From NCBI RefSeq assembly GCF_024296865.1, contig NZ_CP101134.1:4092001-4156000 (forward strand): DNA of 64,000 nt, written 5' to 3'. The notes beneath the pieces are model-generated. The model worked only from the letters and a program-made list of their open reading frames with translations. It did no database searches and was not told where the DNA came from. Shown here one piece after another: positions 26,577 to 35,106 of the stretch. A program made the translations under genes and the position numbers. Every line of letters begins with the position of its first letter. The first letter of the stretch is position 1. Source of the DNA: Sphingobacterium sp. LZ7M1. GTDB taxonomy: Bacteria > Bacteroidota > Bacteroidia > Sphingobacteriales > Sphingobacteriaceae.

Positions 26577-26867
26577 ATGATAATTGAAATTAAAGAAGTT
26601 ACACGACTTCAAAAGAAAGCATGCTGACAGCTCAAAATCCATTAACACATGGGTTGCAATTGTAAAATTAGCCAATTGGACAAAATCTGCAGATGTTCTT
26701 GAAGATTTCCCCAAGGCCAAAATCATTCCTACAAACAGAGCTAGATTAAGATTGTAGGAAATAAGTATAGATTAATTATTGAAGTAGATTTTTTAGAAAA
26801 ATACGTGGACATTCGATTTATTGGAACCCACAGTGAATATGAAAAAATTAATGCCAAGGAGGTATAG
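26577..26867 (+). pseudogene. higB: HigB-type mRNA interferase toxin, disrupted
   Basis: Three in-register pieces of a HigB toxin are visible in two frames. MIIEIKEVTRLQ is first. KHADSSKSINTWVAIVKLANWTKSADVLEDFPKAKIIPTNRARL follows in a second frame. IVGNKYRLIIEVDFLEKYVDIRFIGTHSEYEKINAKEV is last, back in the first frame. The order and the closing IRFIGTHSEY match HigB endoribonucleases, which cut mRNA on the ribosome. Breaks lie near 26611-26617 (an extra base in an A-run) and 26741-26750 (a missing base). As written, no functional toxin can be made. The stop (TAG 26865) sits 1 base before the antitoxin start, the normal higBA arrangement. Confidence 0.8.
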
Positions 26868-26868
26868 A

Positions 26869-27234
26869 ATGTGGTATATTTTAGAGAATGAAACGGAATA
26901 CGATAGAGCGATAGCGCGTTTTGAGGAATTGAAACACTCTAAACCGGGTACTACTGAAAATAAAGAAAAGAAACTACTGGTAAAATTGATCTCTGATTAT
27001 GAGGAGTCGAATTACCATTTTGATGATATTGACCCTATTGAATTAATCAAAATCAGAATGAAAGAATTTGGACTAAAACAAAAGGATCTTCAGGTGACCA
27101 ATAAAGGCTTAATCAGCAAAATATTAAATTATAAGAGGCCTCTTTCTTTAAATTACATAAGAGTATTTTCCAAAGAATTACATATTCCGGCAGATTTACT
27201 AATCAAAGAATATGATTTAGTATCAGATAAATAA
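26869..27234 (+). CDS. higA: HigA-type HTH antitoxin
   Basis: A 121-residue antitoxin, intact. The C-terminal half has the HTH: PIELIKIRMKEFGLKQKDLQVTNKGLISKILNYKRPLSLNYIRVFSKELHIPADLLI, the layout of Bacteroidota HigA proteins. The start is fixed by a strong AAGGAGG at 26857-26863, which is unusual in this phylum and sits inside the end of the toxin remnant. The open frame runs further upstream to 26821, but those codons overlap the toxin in another frame and are not part of the protein. It should repress its own promoter and neutralise HigB; with a broken toxin it would be an orphan antitoxin. Confidence 0.85.
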   Translation: MWYILENETEYDRAIARFEELKHSKPGTTENKEKKLLVKLISDYEESNYHFDDIDPIELIKIRMKEFGLKQKDLQVTNKGLISKILNYKRPLSLNYIRVFSKELHIPADLLIKEYDLVSDK

Positions 27235-27235
27235 A

Positions 27236-28573
27236 CTACCCATTATTCAACATCTTCACAGCCAATATATGCTTACAGACACCGCGTTTCCCTTGGTGAT
27301 TTGTAAACCAATCACAGGTACATCTACCCTGTTCATTTTGTATGATGACTGTATGCTGAACTCCTGAGCCCTCTACCCTGGCTTCAATATAGTTCTCGGA
27401 AGATTTCACAATTTGAACACTTGAATGCTCCAGTAACTTCTTGGCGTTTTTCAACCTAGGGTTCAAGGAAAGAATTCTCTCCAACTTAAAGGGCAGTCTC
27501 CTATAGTAATGCTGATGGCTATTCAGGTCATATCCCAAAAGACCAATGGAGGAGAGCGAGGCAGTTAAGCTATCCATCGTTCCAAAATCTACATCATGTT
27601 CAATTGATAGCATTGTAGGGTCAAAAAGCTCATTGGATTTCAACAACGAGTTTATCCCTAAAACCCATTCATCAGGAACGGATTGCACCATATTCTCCAA
27701 TACATTCCCTTCTCCCGAAAAGCCCCTATAATTATCAGGCGACAGTGACAGGGTCAATCGCATGTTCTTAAAATCAGCGACAACTGAACAGCTCTCAGCG
27801 CCTTGCTCTTGATAGACTACCATACTATCGATGTACGGCAATATACCTTCCAGGAGCCTCAACCGTTGAACACCGCCAATTCGAACCGAATCAGGGCTGG
27901 CAAGCGGACTTAGCACAAATCGATTAGCACGTTTGGTAAGAAAAAACTCACCTTTCACATTCCCTTTGGGAATAGCTTGGAACAATTGGATGACCTGAAC
28001 CTTGTTCAGTCTAAATTTCTCCTCCATACCAGCCAAATACAACTGCACCGAGGTCAATCCCTTTATCCAACGTTCTGGCAATCGAACTTTCTTCTCAACT
28101 ACCTTCCCCTTATTTGTACTGATGGAGACTTCCTTACTGCCTACCCCTAGGACCATCTTCTCTGTTTTCCTAACAGCATTCAATGCATTCAACATAGGTT
28201 CGTTAAAATCCACATTCGTGGTACCGCTAGCTAGGAATTCACCGTCAATGGCTTCTTCTAATAGGTCTAAGCGGGCATAAACCCCATTACAGGAGGAGAA
28301 ACCCTCAAAGCGGATCTGATCCGTACCGGCAGAAACAATAGGATCACGAAGACTTGGGGGAATAGGTCCAAAACTGGACCTAACCACTTTGGAAAGGGTC
28401 ATTAAGCATTTAGAGGTAGTTAGCGGATCTGTCAAACTACCCCAAAAGAAACAAGGAACATCATTTACTTCCTTAAGCTCCGCTTGGTGCGACAGTACCA
28501 ATTGTTGAATTCCCGACTTCTGGGTCAAAACTGAATTCGTTTGATACGCAATATCTAGATCTACATTTGCCAT
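27236..28573 (-). CDS. SWIM zinc-finger protein (YehQ-like)
   Basis: A 445-residue protein with a SWIM zinc finger at its C-terminus: C-T-C-D-W-F-T ... G-V-C-K-H-I, the CxCx(n)CxH pattern. The N-terminal part contains IRFEGFSSCNGVYARLDLLEEAIDGEF and GTTNVDFNEPMLNAL, seen in SWIM proteins encoded beside MoxR/vWA modules. SWIM fingers bind DNA or proteins. It follows the WGR protein gene by 3 bases and is its operon partner. In E. coli the matching protein is probably YehQ, in the yehI-yehL-yehM-yehP-yehQ group. That parallel rests on domain types, not alignment. Function unknown, likely stress or conflict related. Confidence 0.8.
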   Translation of the reverse strand: MANVDLDIAYQTNSVLTQKSGIQQLVLSHQAELKEVNDVPCFFWGSLTDPLTTSKCLMTLSKVVRSSFGPIPPSLRDPIVSAGTDQIRFEGFSSCNGVYARLDLLEEAIDGEFLASGTTNVDFNEPMLNALNAVRKTEKMVLGVGSKEVSISTNKGKVVEKKVRLPERWIKGLTSVQLYLAGMEEKFRLNKVQVIQLFQAIPKGNVKGEFFLTKRANRFVLSPLASPDSVRIGGVQRLRLLEGILPYIDSMVVYQEQGAESCSVVADFKNMRLTLSLSPDNYRGFSGEGNVLENMVQSVPDEWVLGINSLLKSNELFDPTMLSIEHDVDFGTMDSLTASLSSIGLLGYDLNSHQHYYRRLPFKLERILSLNPRLKNAKKLLEHSSVQIVKSSENYIEARVEGSGVQHTVIIQNEQGRCTCDWFTNHQGKRGVCKHILAVKMLNNG

Positions 28574-28576
28574 AAT

Positions 28577-31500
28577 CTATTTCAATATTTTCTTTAAGAT
28601 TGGTTGAAGGGATTTATATCCTTCCAATTTCTGCATCGACTCCTTCAGTTTTTCACTCAGCTGCCAATTGCACTTATGTTGAAGATCATAGAACAGCTCC
28701 ACTAATTTCTTAAAATTGGTGGGCATTTTATCCTTTATCACTACATCTTCAAAGGCATTACTCAGTGTTTGCAGGATTGCTTGATTGTGTTTAGAAGAAA
28801 TATCCTTGCATTGTTCTAATATTTCCGCCATTCGACCTATCGGTCCATAATCACTATTCAATAGTAGCATAAGCTTTTTCCCTAGTGCTTCCGTTGGTAA
28901 TCTATTTTGTTCGATCAGCTGAATCAACAACTCTACAACAGTTGCTCGGACCGCTTTATCCTTGTTATAAAAGTTTGTTGCTAAATACCAAATGGCATAT
29001 TCATTCATTTTGAAGAAAGGATAAAACATTTGTTCCAAGAGCGGTTTGCTTGATTTATCACTCCATTCAGCCATGAGATTATGTTGAACGGTATAAAACA
29101 TACAGGTAGCTTCCGTATTTTGAGGCGTTACACTGCACACAAAAGGCACATCCAAAGCATGAATATAACTGGAGTAATATTGATCATTTACGCGATTGAA
29201 TAAATCCAATGCATATAAAAAGGTTTCTGGGAACTTTCCATTAGGCGGAAAGGCATATTGCAATTGGTTCCCGATAAAAACATCTTCCTTTTTATTGATC
29301 CTCCAATTCATTTGTTGCACAATATACGGCTCAACCTTAATCTCCATTTCAAAGGGTTTTACGGCAAAAGGGGCCGCCTTTAAGACCGTTGCATCAAATT
29401 CCTCAAAAACTGCATCAGGATAATGCGTCCTAGCCACGGTCGCCCATAATCCTATCCAATCATCCTCCCCTTCCGTTTTACCCATCAATTTAGAAAACCA
29501 ATTCTTTTTAGCTAGAGACATCTGTTTATCAAAGCCTAAGGCAAATCGAAGGATTTCCCTTAGTTGTTCATGCTCCAGCCTATCAATCTTGCCTTCAACA
29601 TCAGGCAAATTTTCACGAACGGTACGGCTCAGTGCAATACTCAGGTCCACGATATTGATGTCTTCCCGCATTTCTTCATACAAAAGGATTCTATCTAATA
29701 AGACAGATGGATCGATCCAATATGGCTTATGCGTCGGCAATGACAGAAGAGGCAATGCCGTTCCAGATCTCCATCGGTTTTGAAGAGTTACCAATAAGAG
29801 ATTCAATAACATGACCGTCTTACTTTTAGAATAATAGTTGTTATTGAATATGTAGTTTTTAGCCGGTCGATGGAAATAATTAATAAAAACCTCAGAAAAT
29901 ATTCCAATGAAAGCACTATCCTCATAGGTATTCTTCAATTTATTGATATACGGCTCCAATTGTTTTTTATAATCTTCTGGAAAATCCTTTAAATGTAAGG
30001 TCCATGCATTCAAAAAGATTTCCATATCCAAATGATCCTTACTATGGATAAACTGCCCTAACAGAAACAGGATATCATTCCAGTCAGATGGAACCTTGAT
30101 TTCTTCAACCAACTTTTCTACCGCCACTGGATCATATTTGTAGTTTTCATGGTCCTCACCCGCCAAGCTAGCTAGGATATCATCTTCAGAATAATAGTTA
30201 GCTTCTTCTCCTATTAACTCCTTAAGATCATTAGATGTAGCCCCTAACATCTGTGTACTGTACATCGATAGTTTTTCCTGAACAGTTACAGATACATTCT
30301 TCTGATGTTTCAACAGAAACTTAGTGGCACGCTCCTGCAATTGAAGGTCAGGAATCATAAAGGTATCCGCGACCATTGCCGAAATCCGATCACTGAGCTC
30401 AGGCTTGTTCTTCAACAATTTATCCAATTGAATGATCATGGTCTTCACGCCCCCTTTCATATCGACACGCATAAAAACAGGTTCAATCCAAGTCAGGAAT
30501 TCCTGGATATCAAAATCTTTATGATCTAATAAGGGTTTAAGGATATTTATGGCAAAATTGATAGAACCGGTTTGCTCTGCATGAAACAAAGGAAAGATTG
30601 CATGTTGCTCTTTCAACAACAGATCATCTTCAGGTTTTATGTTCACGATCAGCTCCCTAAAAAAGGTCTTCAGGTTAGGGTTCCAATTTTTTGTCTGCAC
30701 CTCTAGGGCACCATTCAGAACGAACTCCTTACTGTACTTTCCATCCTTTACCAACTTCTCAAAGATTGTTTTCCAAAGAGAAATACTGGTTCCGGTTTTA
30801 TGGTCATAATTATAGTTAATCCCTTGAATACCGGTTTCATATTCAAATACCAAAGGGATATCGCGTTGCAAAACGATCGGATCAGAACAAAACTCCTCCA
30901 ACATTTCTTCATTGATATCGGAAGGATAATTTTCATAAAAGTCAGGGATTGTCAAGGCATAGAGCTCAGGGTTAAATGAAACTAACCCCTTCTCCTCATA
31001 CATCCTTAAATTCCAATATTTCACATTTATCCAATTGTTCCTTTTAATCTGTGTCAATAAGAATTCAACTATCCAGGTCGGCTTCGCATATTCCAAAACC
31101 CGCAGCATCTTAGGATTTTTGGCTTCATTCAACAACTCCACCAGCTCAAACCAGGAGTTAGCTTCAGTTTGGTTTACCAGCCCTAGAGCAAGGAGTTTAA
31201 TGACGAACTGTTGGATCCTATTTGCCCGATACCCCCAATCACCAGAATTCTGAGATCTGAACTGAGGCTCTTTAGCTAGATCCACATAGGTCATATAGTA
31301 CTTTTTTATATCCTTTAATTCCTTCCTGAGCAACTCTAAATTCCCACTTGCATGCTTTTCCAAGAAAGGGACGATTCCATCTACATTTGCTCTTTTAACC
31401 AAATCTCTGAACTCATTGATCAATTCCTCTTTCTGTTGCTGATTAGCAGATTTCACGGCTGGCTTACCATCCTTGGACAGCTGTTTTTCCAGGTTTACAG

Positions 31501-31708
31501 TCCCATCTTCTGAATAGCCCTTTTTGGTCTTCTCATTGATTAACTTCTCCGCATCTTTTAAACAAGCTTCTTCAGAATCAAAGGACTTGGTCTTCGATTG
31601 CCCATCCGTTCCATTTCTACCGTAGGTAACAGTATGGCTAGCCCCTGAGGTTTCAATTTCCCAAAACTTATCTGAATTGCCGTCAATATATTTAAGATGC
31701 TTGAACAT
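28577..31708 (-). CDS. Large WGR-domain protein (YehI/MolR-like layout)
   Basis: A 1043-residue cytoplasmic protein. Residues 1-75 form a WGR domain (FKHLKYIDGNSDKFWEIETSGASHTVTYGRNGTDGQSKTKSFDSEEACLKDAEKLINEKTKKGY), with YGRNG in place of WGRIG. The rest is a long, mostly helical, repeat-like region resembling DUF6493 and perhaps HEAT-like in nature. WGR domains bind nucleic acid ends in PARPs and occur in MolR-type proteins. The gene is directly upstream of the SWIM gene. In related loci a MoxR ATPase, a vWA protein and DUF5682 complete the set; none is present within the window. No catalytic motif is recognised. Confidence 0.8.
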   Translation of the reverse strand: MFKHLKYIDGNSDKFWEIETSGASHTVTYGRNGTDGQSKTKSFDSEEACLKDAEKLINEKTKKGYSEDGTVNLEKQLSKDGKPAVKSANQQQKEELINEFRDLVKRANVDGIVPFLEKHASGNLELLRKELKDIKKYYMTYVDLAKEPQFRSQNSGDWGYRANRIQQFVIKLLALGLVNQTEANSWFELVELLNEAKNPKMLRVLEYAKPTWIVEFLLTQIKRNNWINVKYWNLRMYEEKGLVSFNPELYALTIPDFYENYPSDINEEMLEEFCSDPIVLQRDIPLVFEYETGIQGINYNYDHKTGTSISLWKTIFEKLVKDGKYSKEFVLNGALEVQTKNWNPNLKTFFRELIVNIKPEDDLLLKEQHAIFPLFHAEQTGSINFAINILKPLLDHKDFDIQEFLTWIEPVFMRVDMKGGVKTMIIQLDKLLKNKPELSDRISAMVADTFMIPDLQLQERATKFLLKHQKNVSVTVQEKLSMYSTQMLGATSNDLKELIGEEANYYSEDDILASLAGEDHENYKYDPVAVEKLVEEIKVPSDWNDILFLLGQFIHSKDHLDMEIFLNAWTLHLKDFPEDYKKQLEPYINKLKNTYEDSAFIGIFSEVFINYFHRPAKNYIFNNNYYSKSKTVMLLNLLLVTLQNRWRSGTALPLLSLPTHKPYWIDPSVLLDRILLYEEMREDINIVDLSIALSRTVRENLPDVEGKIDRLEHEQLREILRFALGFDKQMSLAKKNWFSKLMGKTEGEDDWIGLWATVARTHYPDAVFEEFDATVLKAAPFAVKPFEMEIKVEPYIVQQMNWRINKKEDVFIGNQLQYAFPPNGKFPETFLYALDLFNRVNDQYYSSYIHALDVPFVCSVTPQNTEATCMFYTVQHNLMAEWSDKSSKPLLEQMFYPFFKMNEYAIWYLATNFYNKDKAVRATVVELLIQLIEQNRLPTEALGKKLMLLLNSDYGPIGRMAEILEQCKDISSKHNQAILQTLSNAFEDVVIKDKMPTNFKKLVELFYDLQHKCNWQLSEKLKESMQKLEGYKSLQPILKKILK

Positions 31709-32087
31709 AGATTACTTGTTATTAGTTAAGATTTAAAATACGGAATAAGATGATGATATTTCCATTTTTTTCCAGAAAGTGCAGTTACTATAAAATTAAA
31801 AGAAAAATCCATTCCCTTTCTTCAAAACGAAGAAAATAATTTAGGAATAAATAAAAAATCAATAGCTGCATGATTTATATAAATCATGGACAAAAATCAA
31901 TGGAAAGCCCTTATCGCTTCTTTCCTTTTACAAATAGGATATTTCCGCGCATGTAACTTGCAATAACAACACTTAAACCCCTTTCTGAATATTTTGGATG
32001 AAAAGAATCTTTCATCTGCTTATCTTCCTGATAAGCAAATTAACCGGTCCTACAATCAGTTAAAATGAACCTAAGTTCATAATTTCA
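31709..32087. other. Non-coding gap between WGR gene and lipoprotein gene
   Basis: No convincing gene. It must hold the promoter of the WGR-SWIM operon at its left side and the 3' end of the lipoprotein gene at its right. An 8-bp inverted repeat TGCTTATC / GATAAGCA at 32017-32037 could be a weak terminator for the lipoprotein gene, although no U-tract follows. Otherwise nothing is seen. Confidence 0.5.
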
Positions 32088-33176
32088 CTATTTTACGTAG
32101 ATGGAATTAAATCTCGCCCTATTATTGCCCCCAAAATCCATTGGCATCAACTGATTGTTCTTAAATAACTCAGGCTTTAGGTCAAAGGCCTCATCTTCTT
32201 TTAGGGTAGCCAAATAGACATCATTCCCTTTCACAAACAAAGCGGTGGGAATGAAGACATCTTTAATTTTAATATCCAGTGGCTTCCCATTCTTCCAAAC
32301 CCGTACATCATTCAGCCCTGTAATGTTCTTCGAACTAATTGCCCAAGCCACATAGCTGTTATCCCCCTCTTGGAATATGACCCTGTTTGATGCAAATTTC
32401 CATTCCGTATCCGTTAGGTTAATACTATAAAACAAGCTGGAGTTTTTATAAACCTTATAGCTTTTCGTCTTGGTTTGCGGATCCTCCGTAAAATAAACGT
32501 AATTGAACAAATCTGTCCCATTAGTCCCGATTTCAATAGAGGATTTATTTGGATAATGTTTAAAAATCTTACCGTTCTTCCATACTACGGCATGCGAGCT
32601 CCCTTTTTCTTGTATGTTCCCCGCCACATAAAAATCATTGCCTATAGTCAGCATATTACTTATCGTCCAGCGTATCCCTGCAGGTTCCAATTTATAGATC
32701 TCCCCATTTTTCCAGATGGTATCCCAAGTCGGATCCACGCCGTACCTATATCCGTATACATAAATATCCCCATTGTCTGCTCTATGTATCTGTTTTAACT
32801 CAGTATCATTTACCTTATCGATAATGACCTTCTCCTCATTTTTCCAATACATTGCTGACCTAAAGTTTGAAGGATTTGCATCTGTAAATTCTTGGGTCAT
32901 CCCAGCAATATAGAGGTCATTCCCATAACCCATAATATGATGAGCCATCCCCGAATTCCCATTATCAAGAATCAGCTTAGGTTTTCCATTCTTCCATAAA
33001 ACGGGGATATGGGTTTTTAGGTCACCGGCAATAAAAACCTCCGTTCCTGCATATTCCTCAAAACCCGGATCCTCTGTTTCCGATTCGGGATTGTTTGAAT
33101 CTTTCTTACAAGAAAAAAGGCTTGTCAGCACCGCCGCAAAGCAGAATAATATGAATAGGTAAAATCTCTTGTTCAT
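32088..33176 (-). CDS. Lipoprotein with seven WKNGK-type repeats
   Basis: A 362-residue lipoprotein with lipobox LTSLFSC (Cys23) followed by Lys-Lys-Asp. The mature part consists of about seven repeats of roughly 45 residues, each with a pattern like NDxYVAG ... xVWKNGKxxxL: PVLWKNGKPKLIL, SAMYWKNEEKVII, DTIWKNGEIYKLE, HAVVWKNGKIFKH, YKVYKNSSLFYSI, VRVWKNGKPLDIK, PELFKNNQLMPMD. This spacing suits a beta-propeller at the cell surface or in the periplasm. It belongs to a type seen in Bacteroidota without assigned function. Lone gene. Confidence 0.7.
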   Translation of the reverse strand: MNKRFYLFILFCFAAVLTSLFSCKKDSNNPESETEDPGFEEYAGTEVFIAGDLKTHIPVLWKNGKPKLILDNGNSGMAHHIMGYGNDLYIAGMTQEFTDANPSNFRSAMYWKNEEKVIIDKVNDTELKQIHRADNGDIYVYGYRYGVDPTWDTIWKNGEIYKLEPAGIRWTISNMLTIGNDFYVAGNIQEKGSSHAVVWKNGKIFKHYPNKSSIEIGTNGTDLFNYVYFTEDPQTKTKSYKVYKNSSLFYSINLTDTEWKFASNRVIFQEGDNSYVAWAISSKNITGLNDVRVWKNGKPLDIKIKDVFIPTALFVKGNDVYLATLKEDEAFDLKPELFKNNQLMPMDFGGNNRARFNSIYVK

Positions 33177-33416
33177 GTTTTATTTCCTAAAATGAATAAC
33201 CGAAATAACAGAATACGAAAACCGCAACAAAACTTTGGGATGTCTGAATTATATAATTTAGGTATAGCAGAGGGATAGAGTAACCTACATGTATGCTCTT
33301 TGCTATGTGGAAATAACAATCAATTACTTAATAGAAAATCATTAGATTTATCACTAGTAATGAACAACTTGTCGATAATTAAACACAATTAGCATAAGGC
33401 AGATTTCCCAAACATT

Positions 33417-33902
33417 ATGAGTTCAAAAAACAAAGTCCAACCTCACGAAAGCATAATAAAAGAGACCACTTCTTTTCCAACAGCAACAAATACAAAACTT
33501 TCTTCCACTTGGTTAGTTAGAAAGCTGAAAGATTCACCTGCAGAGCAATTAGCTATAATTGAAAAGATCCGAACAGGAGTAACTAAAAAGGAATGGAAAG
33601 ATTTTATTATGTATATAGAAGCTGATGAAAAGGATTTTGAAAAAATATTACCAAACTCCAAAAGAAAAATGCAAAATAAAAACATCTTCAATCAAGAAAC
33701 CTCAGAAAGAATCTATGAGATATCCCACTTATTTGGATTGGGATATGAGGTATTTGATAGTCCCGAAAAATTTAAAAATTGGCTTTTTACCCATTCAAAA
33801 CCCTTAGGAAACAAAAAACCATTTGATTTCTTAGATAGCTCATTAGGTTTTATCCTCGTCGAAAATGAAATTACTAGGGTTAAGTACAATGTGTATTGCT
33901 AA
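33417..33902 (+). CDS. Xre/MbcA/ParS-type antitoxin without visible RES toxin
   Basis: A 161-residue protein. The C-terminal third matches the toxin-binding domain of Xre/MbcA/ParS antitoxins (DUF2384): HLFGLGYEVFDSPEKFKNWLFTHSKPLGNKKPFDFLDSSLGFILVENEITRVKYNVY, with the LG-x-K/x-P-x-D/LLD pattern. The N-terminal part (about 28-90, TWLVRKLKDSPAEQLAIIEKIRTGVTKKEWKDFI) is the usual helical segment that precedes it. Partner toxins have a RES domain and degrade NAD+; they are normally encoded directly downstream. Here no RES gene follows; the AT-rich island starts 15 bases beyond the stop. It is therefore probably an orphan, or its toxin was displaced. Confidence 0.75.
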   Translation: MSSKNKVQPHESIIKETTSFPTATNTKLSSTWLVRKLKDSPAEQLAIIEKIRTGVTKKEWKDFIMYIEADEKDFEKILPNSKRKMQNKNIFNQETSERIYEISHLFGLGYEVFDSPEKFKNWLFTHSKPLGNKKPFDFLDSSLGFILVENEITRVKYNVYC

Positions 33903-33917
33903 TTTCTGTTTATCCTT

Positions 33918-33933
33918 ATTTCCTTACCTTTAC
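33918..33933 (+). repeat. 16-bp direct repeat, left island boundary
   Basis: ATTTCCTTACCTTTAC, followed by CCCCC. The same 16 bases followed by TCCCC occur at 38324-38339. The two copies bracket the AT-rich island. A further loose match continues to ATGTTTATTTC here and ATGTTCTACTTC (the hemW start) at the right copy, so the left copy could be a duplicated hemW 5' end. Confidence 0.55.
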
Positions 33934-34092
33934 CCCCAGAATGTTTATTTCGCCTAAAAATCAGACATTTACATATAAAAAGTTACAAATAAAAAACATA
34001 GATTCCATTTTGTTTTTTGACATTTGGGTTATAAGGTATTAAAGAAAGTTTGAAAAGTATCCGATTCGTGACTACACGACTATATTTTTGTA

Positions 34093-34100
34093 TATATTTG
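34093..34100 (+). promoter_or_regulatory. Candidate -7 box of the thyA-like operon
   Basis: TATATTTG, an exact TAnnTTTG match, 37 bases before the ATG at 34138, preceded by a TTTTTG at 34085-34090 that is too close to be the -33 element. Position and match fit a promoter for the two-gene operon. Confidence 0.45.
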
Positions 34101-34137
34101 GAATCTAACACCTAATTAACCAATTATTTAATATGTG

Positions 34138-35106
34138 ATGATATTTGAATCTAAAACAATTGATGATATATTATATAGTAGTATAAAATCCATCTTGAAG
34201 AATGGCATATATGTACAAAACTCCTCAAAAGGGCCAAACTTTGAAATAAGCCCAAGTTTAATAATCCTTAAAAACCCACTTGCCCGAATAAGTTTATCAA
34301 AAAACAGGGGTAAATCCTTTTCTCCCTTGGGGGAATTATTATGGTATCTTAATGGAAATAATGAATTAGAATTTATTAAATATTATATCAACAAATATAT
34401 AGAGTTTAGTGATGATGGAATTAGTTTATATGGTGGATATGGCCCTCGAATTTTTGGTTCATCGAACTATAAAAATCAGTTCCAAAATTGTTTTATAAAA
34501 TTAAGTGAAAAACCAGACACTAAGCATGCAGTAATTCAAATACTGCATAGTGAGGATTTATTCAAGGTTACAAATGATTTACCTTGTACAAATTCTGTCC
34601 AATTTCTCATTAGAGATAAAAAGCTAAATATGTATGTTAATATGAGATCAAACGATGTTTTATATGGTCTTTCTCATGATATCTTTTGTTTTACATTTCT
34701 ACAAGAAATTATGTCAAGAAAACTTCAAATTGAACTTGGGAATTACTATCATTATACTGCATCTCTTCATTTATATGAAGATAAAATAGAAGAAGCAAAT
34801 AAATATTTAAACGAAGGTTTGCAATCATCGATAATTGAAATGCCTATAATGCCAAGTGAAAATATTGATTCAAATATTAAAGAACTTTTGGAAAATGAAA
34901 AAAAAATTAGAAACGGCGACTATTCTTTTGAAAGTAGAACAATACCTCAATATTGGAAAGATATATTGAGAGTCCTTCAAGCTTTTAATATTACAAAAAA
35001 ATCAATTCCTCCTGAGGAAAAAAAAGCGTTATTACTAAATATTAATAAAAGGTTTAGCAATGATTATTATCAAAGGTATATTGAAGAAAAAATATTAGCA
35101 TTATGA
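34138..35106 (+). CDS. Thymidylate-synthase-fold enzyme, predicted dCMP-type hydroxymethylase
   Basis: A 322-residue enzyme of the thymidylate synthase fold. Catalytic Cys150 lies in DLPCTNSVQF; RSND170-173 matches the phosphate-binding RSxD, and H211-L-Y213 matches the deoxyribose-binding HxY. The spacing Cys-Arg (20), Arg-to-base-reader (11) and base-reader-to-His (30) is identical to E. coli ThyA C146, R166, N177, H207. The base-reading Asn177 is Asp181 here (GLSHDIF in place of GLPFNIA). Asp at this site marks dCMP hydroxymethylases such as T4 gp42 and turns thymidylate synthase towards dCMP. The YGPRIFG segment replaces the ThyA PVYGKQWR. The GTG at 34135 could also start the frame; ATG 34138 is preferred. 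The stop overlaps the next start (ATGA). Not housekeeping thyA. Product is inferred. Confidence 0.82.
   Translation: MIFESKTIDDILYSSIKSILKNGIYVQNSSKGPNFEISPSLIILKNPLARISLSKNRGKSFSPLGELLWYLNGNNELEFIKYYINKYIEFSDDGISLYGGYGPRIFGSSNYKNQFQNCFIKLSEKPDTKHAVIQILHSEDLFKVTNDLPCTNSVQFLIRDKKLNMYVNMRSNDVLYGLSHDIFCFTFLQEIMSRKLQIELGNYYHYTASLHLYEDKIEEANKYLNEGLQSSIIEMPIMPSENIDSNIKELLENEKKIRNGDYSFESRTIPQYWKDILRVLQAFNITKKSIPPEEKKALLLNINKRFSNDYYQRYIEEKILAL

Noticed and set aside
26821..26868. Upstream extension of the HigA frame
   Set aside because: Overlaps the toxin remnant in another frame; the strong AAGGAGG places the start at 26869.
33941..34000. Short frame MFISPKNQTF after the left island repeat
   Set aside because: About 19 codons with no conserved pattern; more likely a degraded copy of the hemW 5' end.
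34138..35106. Call as housekeeping thymidylate synthase thyA
   Set aside because: Asn to Asp at the base-reading position, Thr after the catalytic Cys and the island context argue for another substrate.
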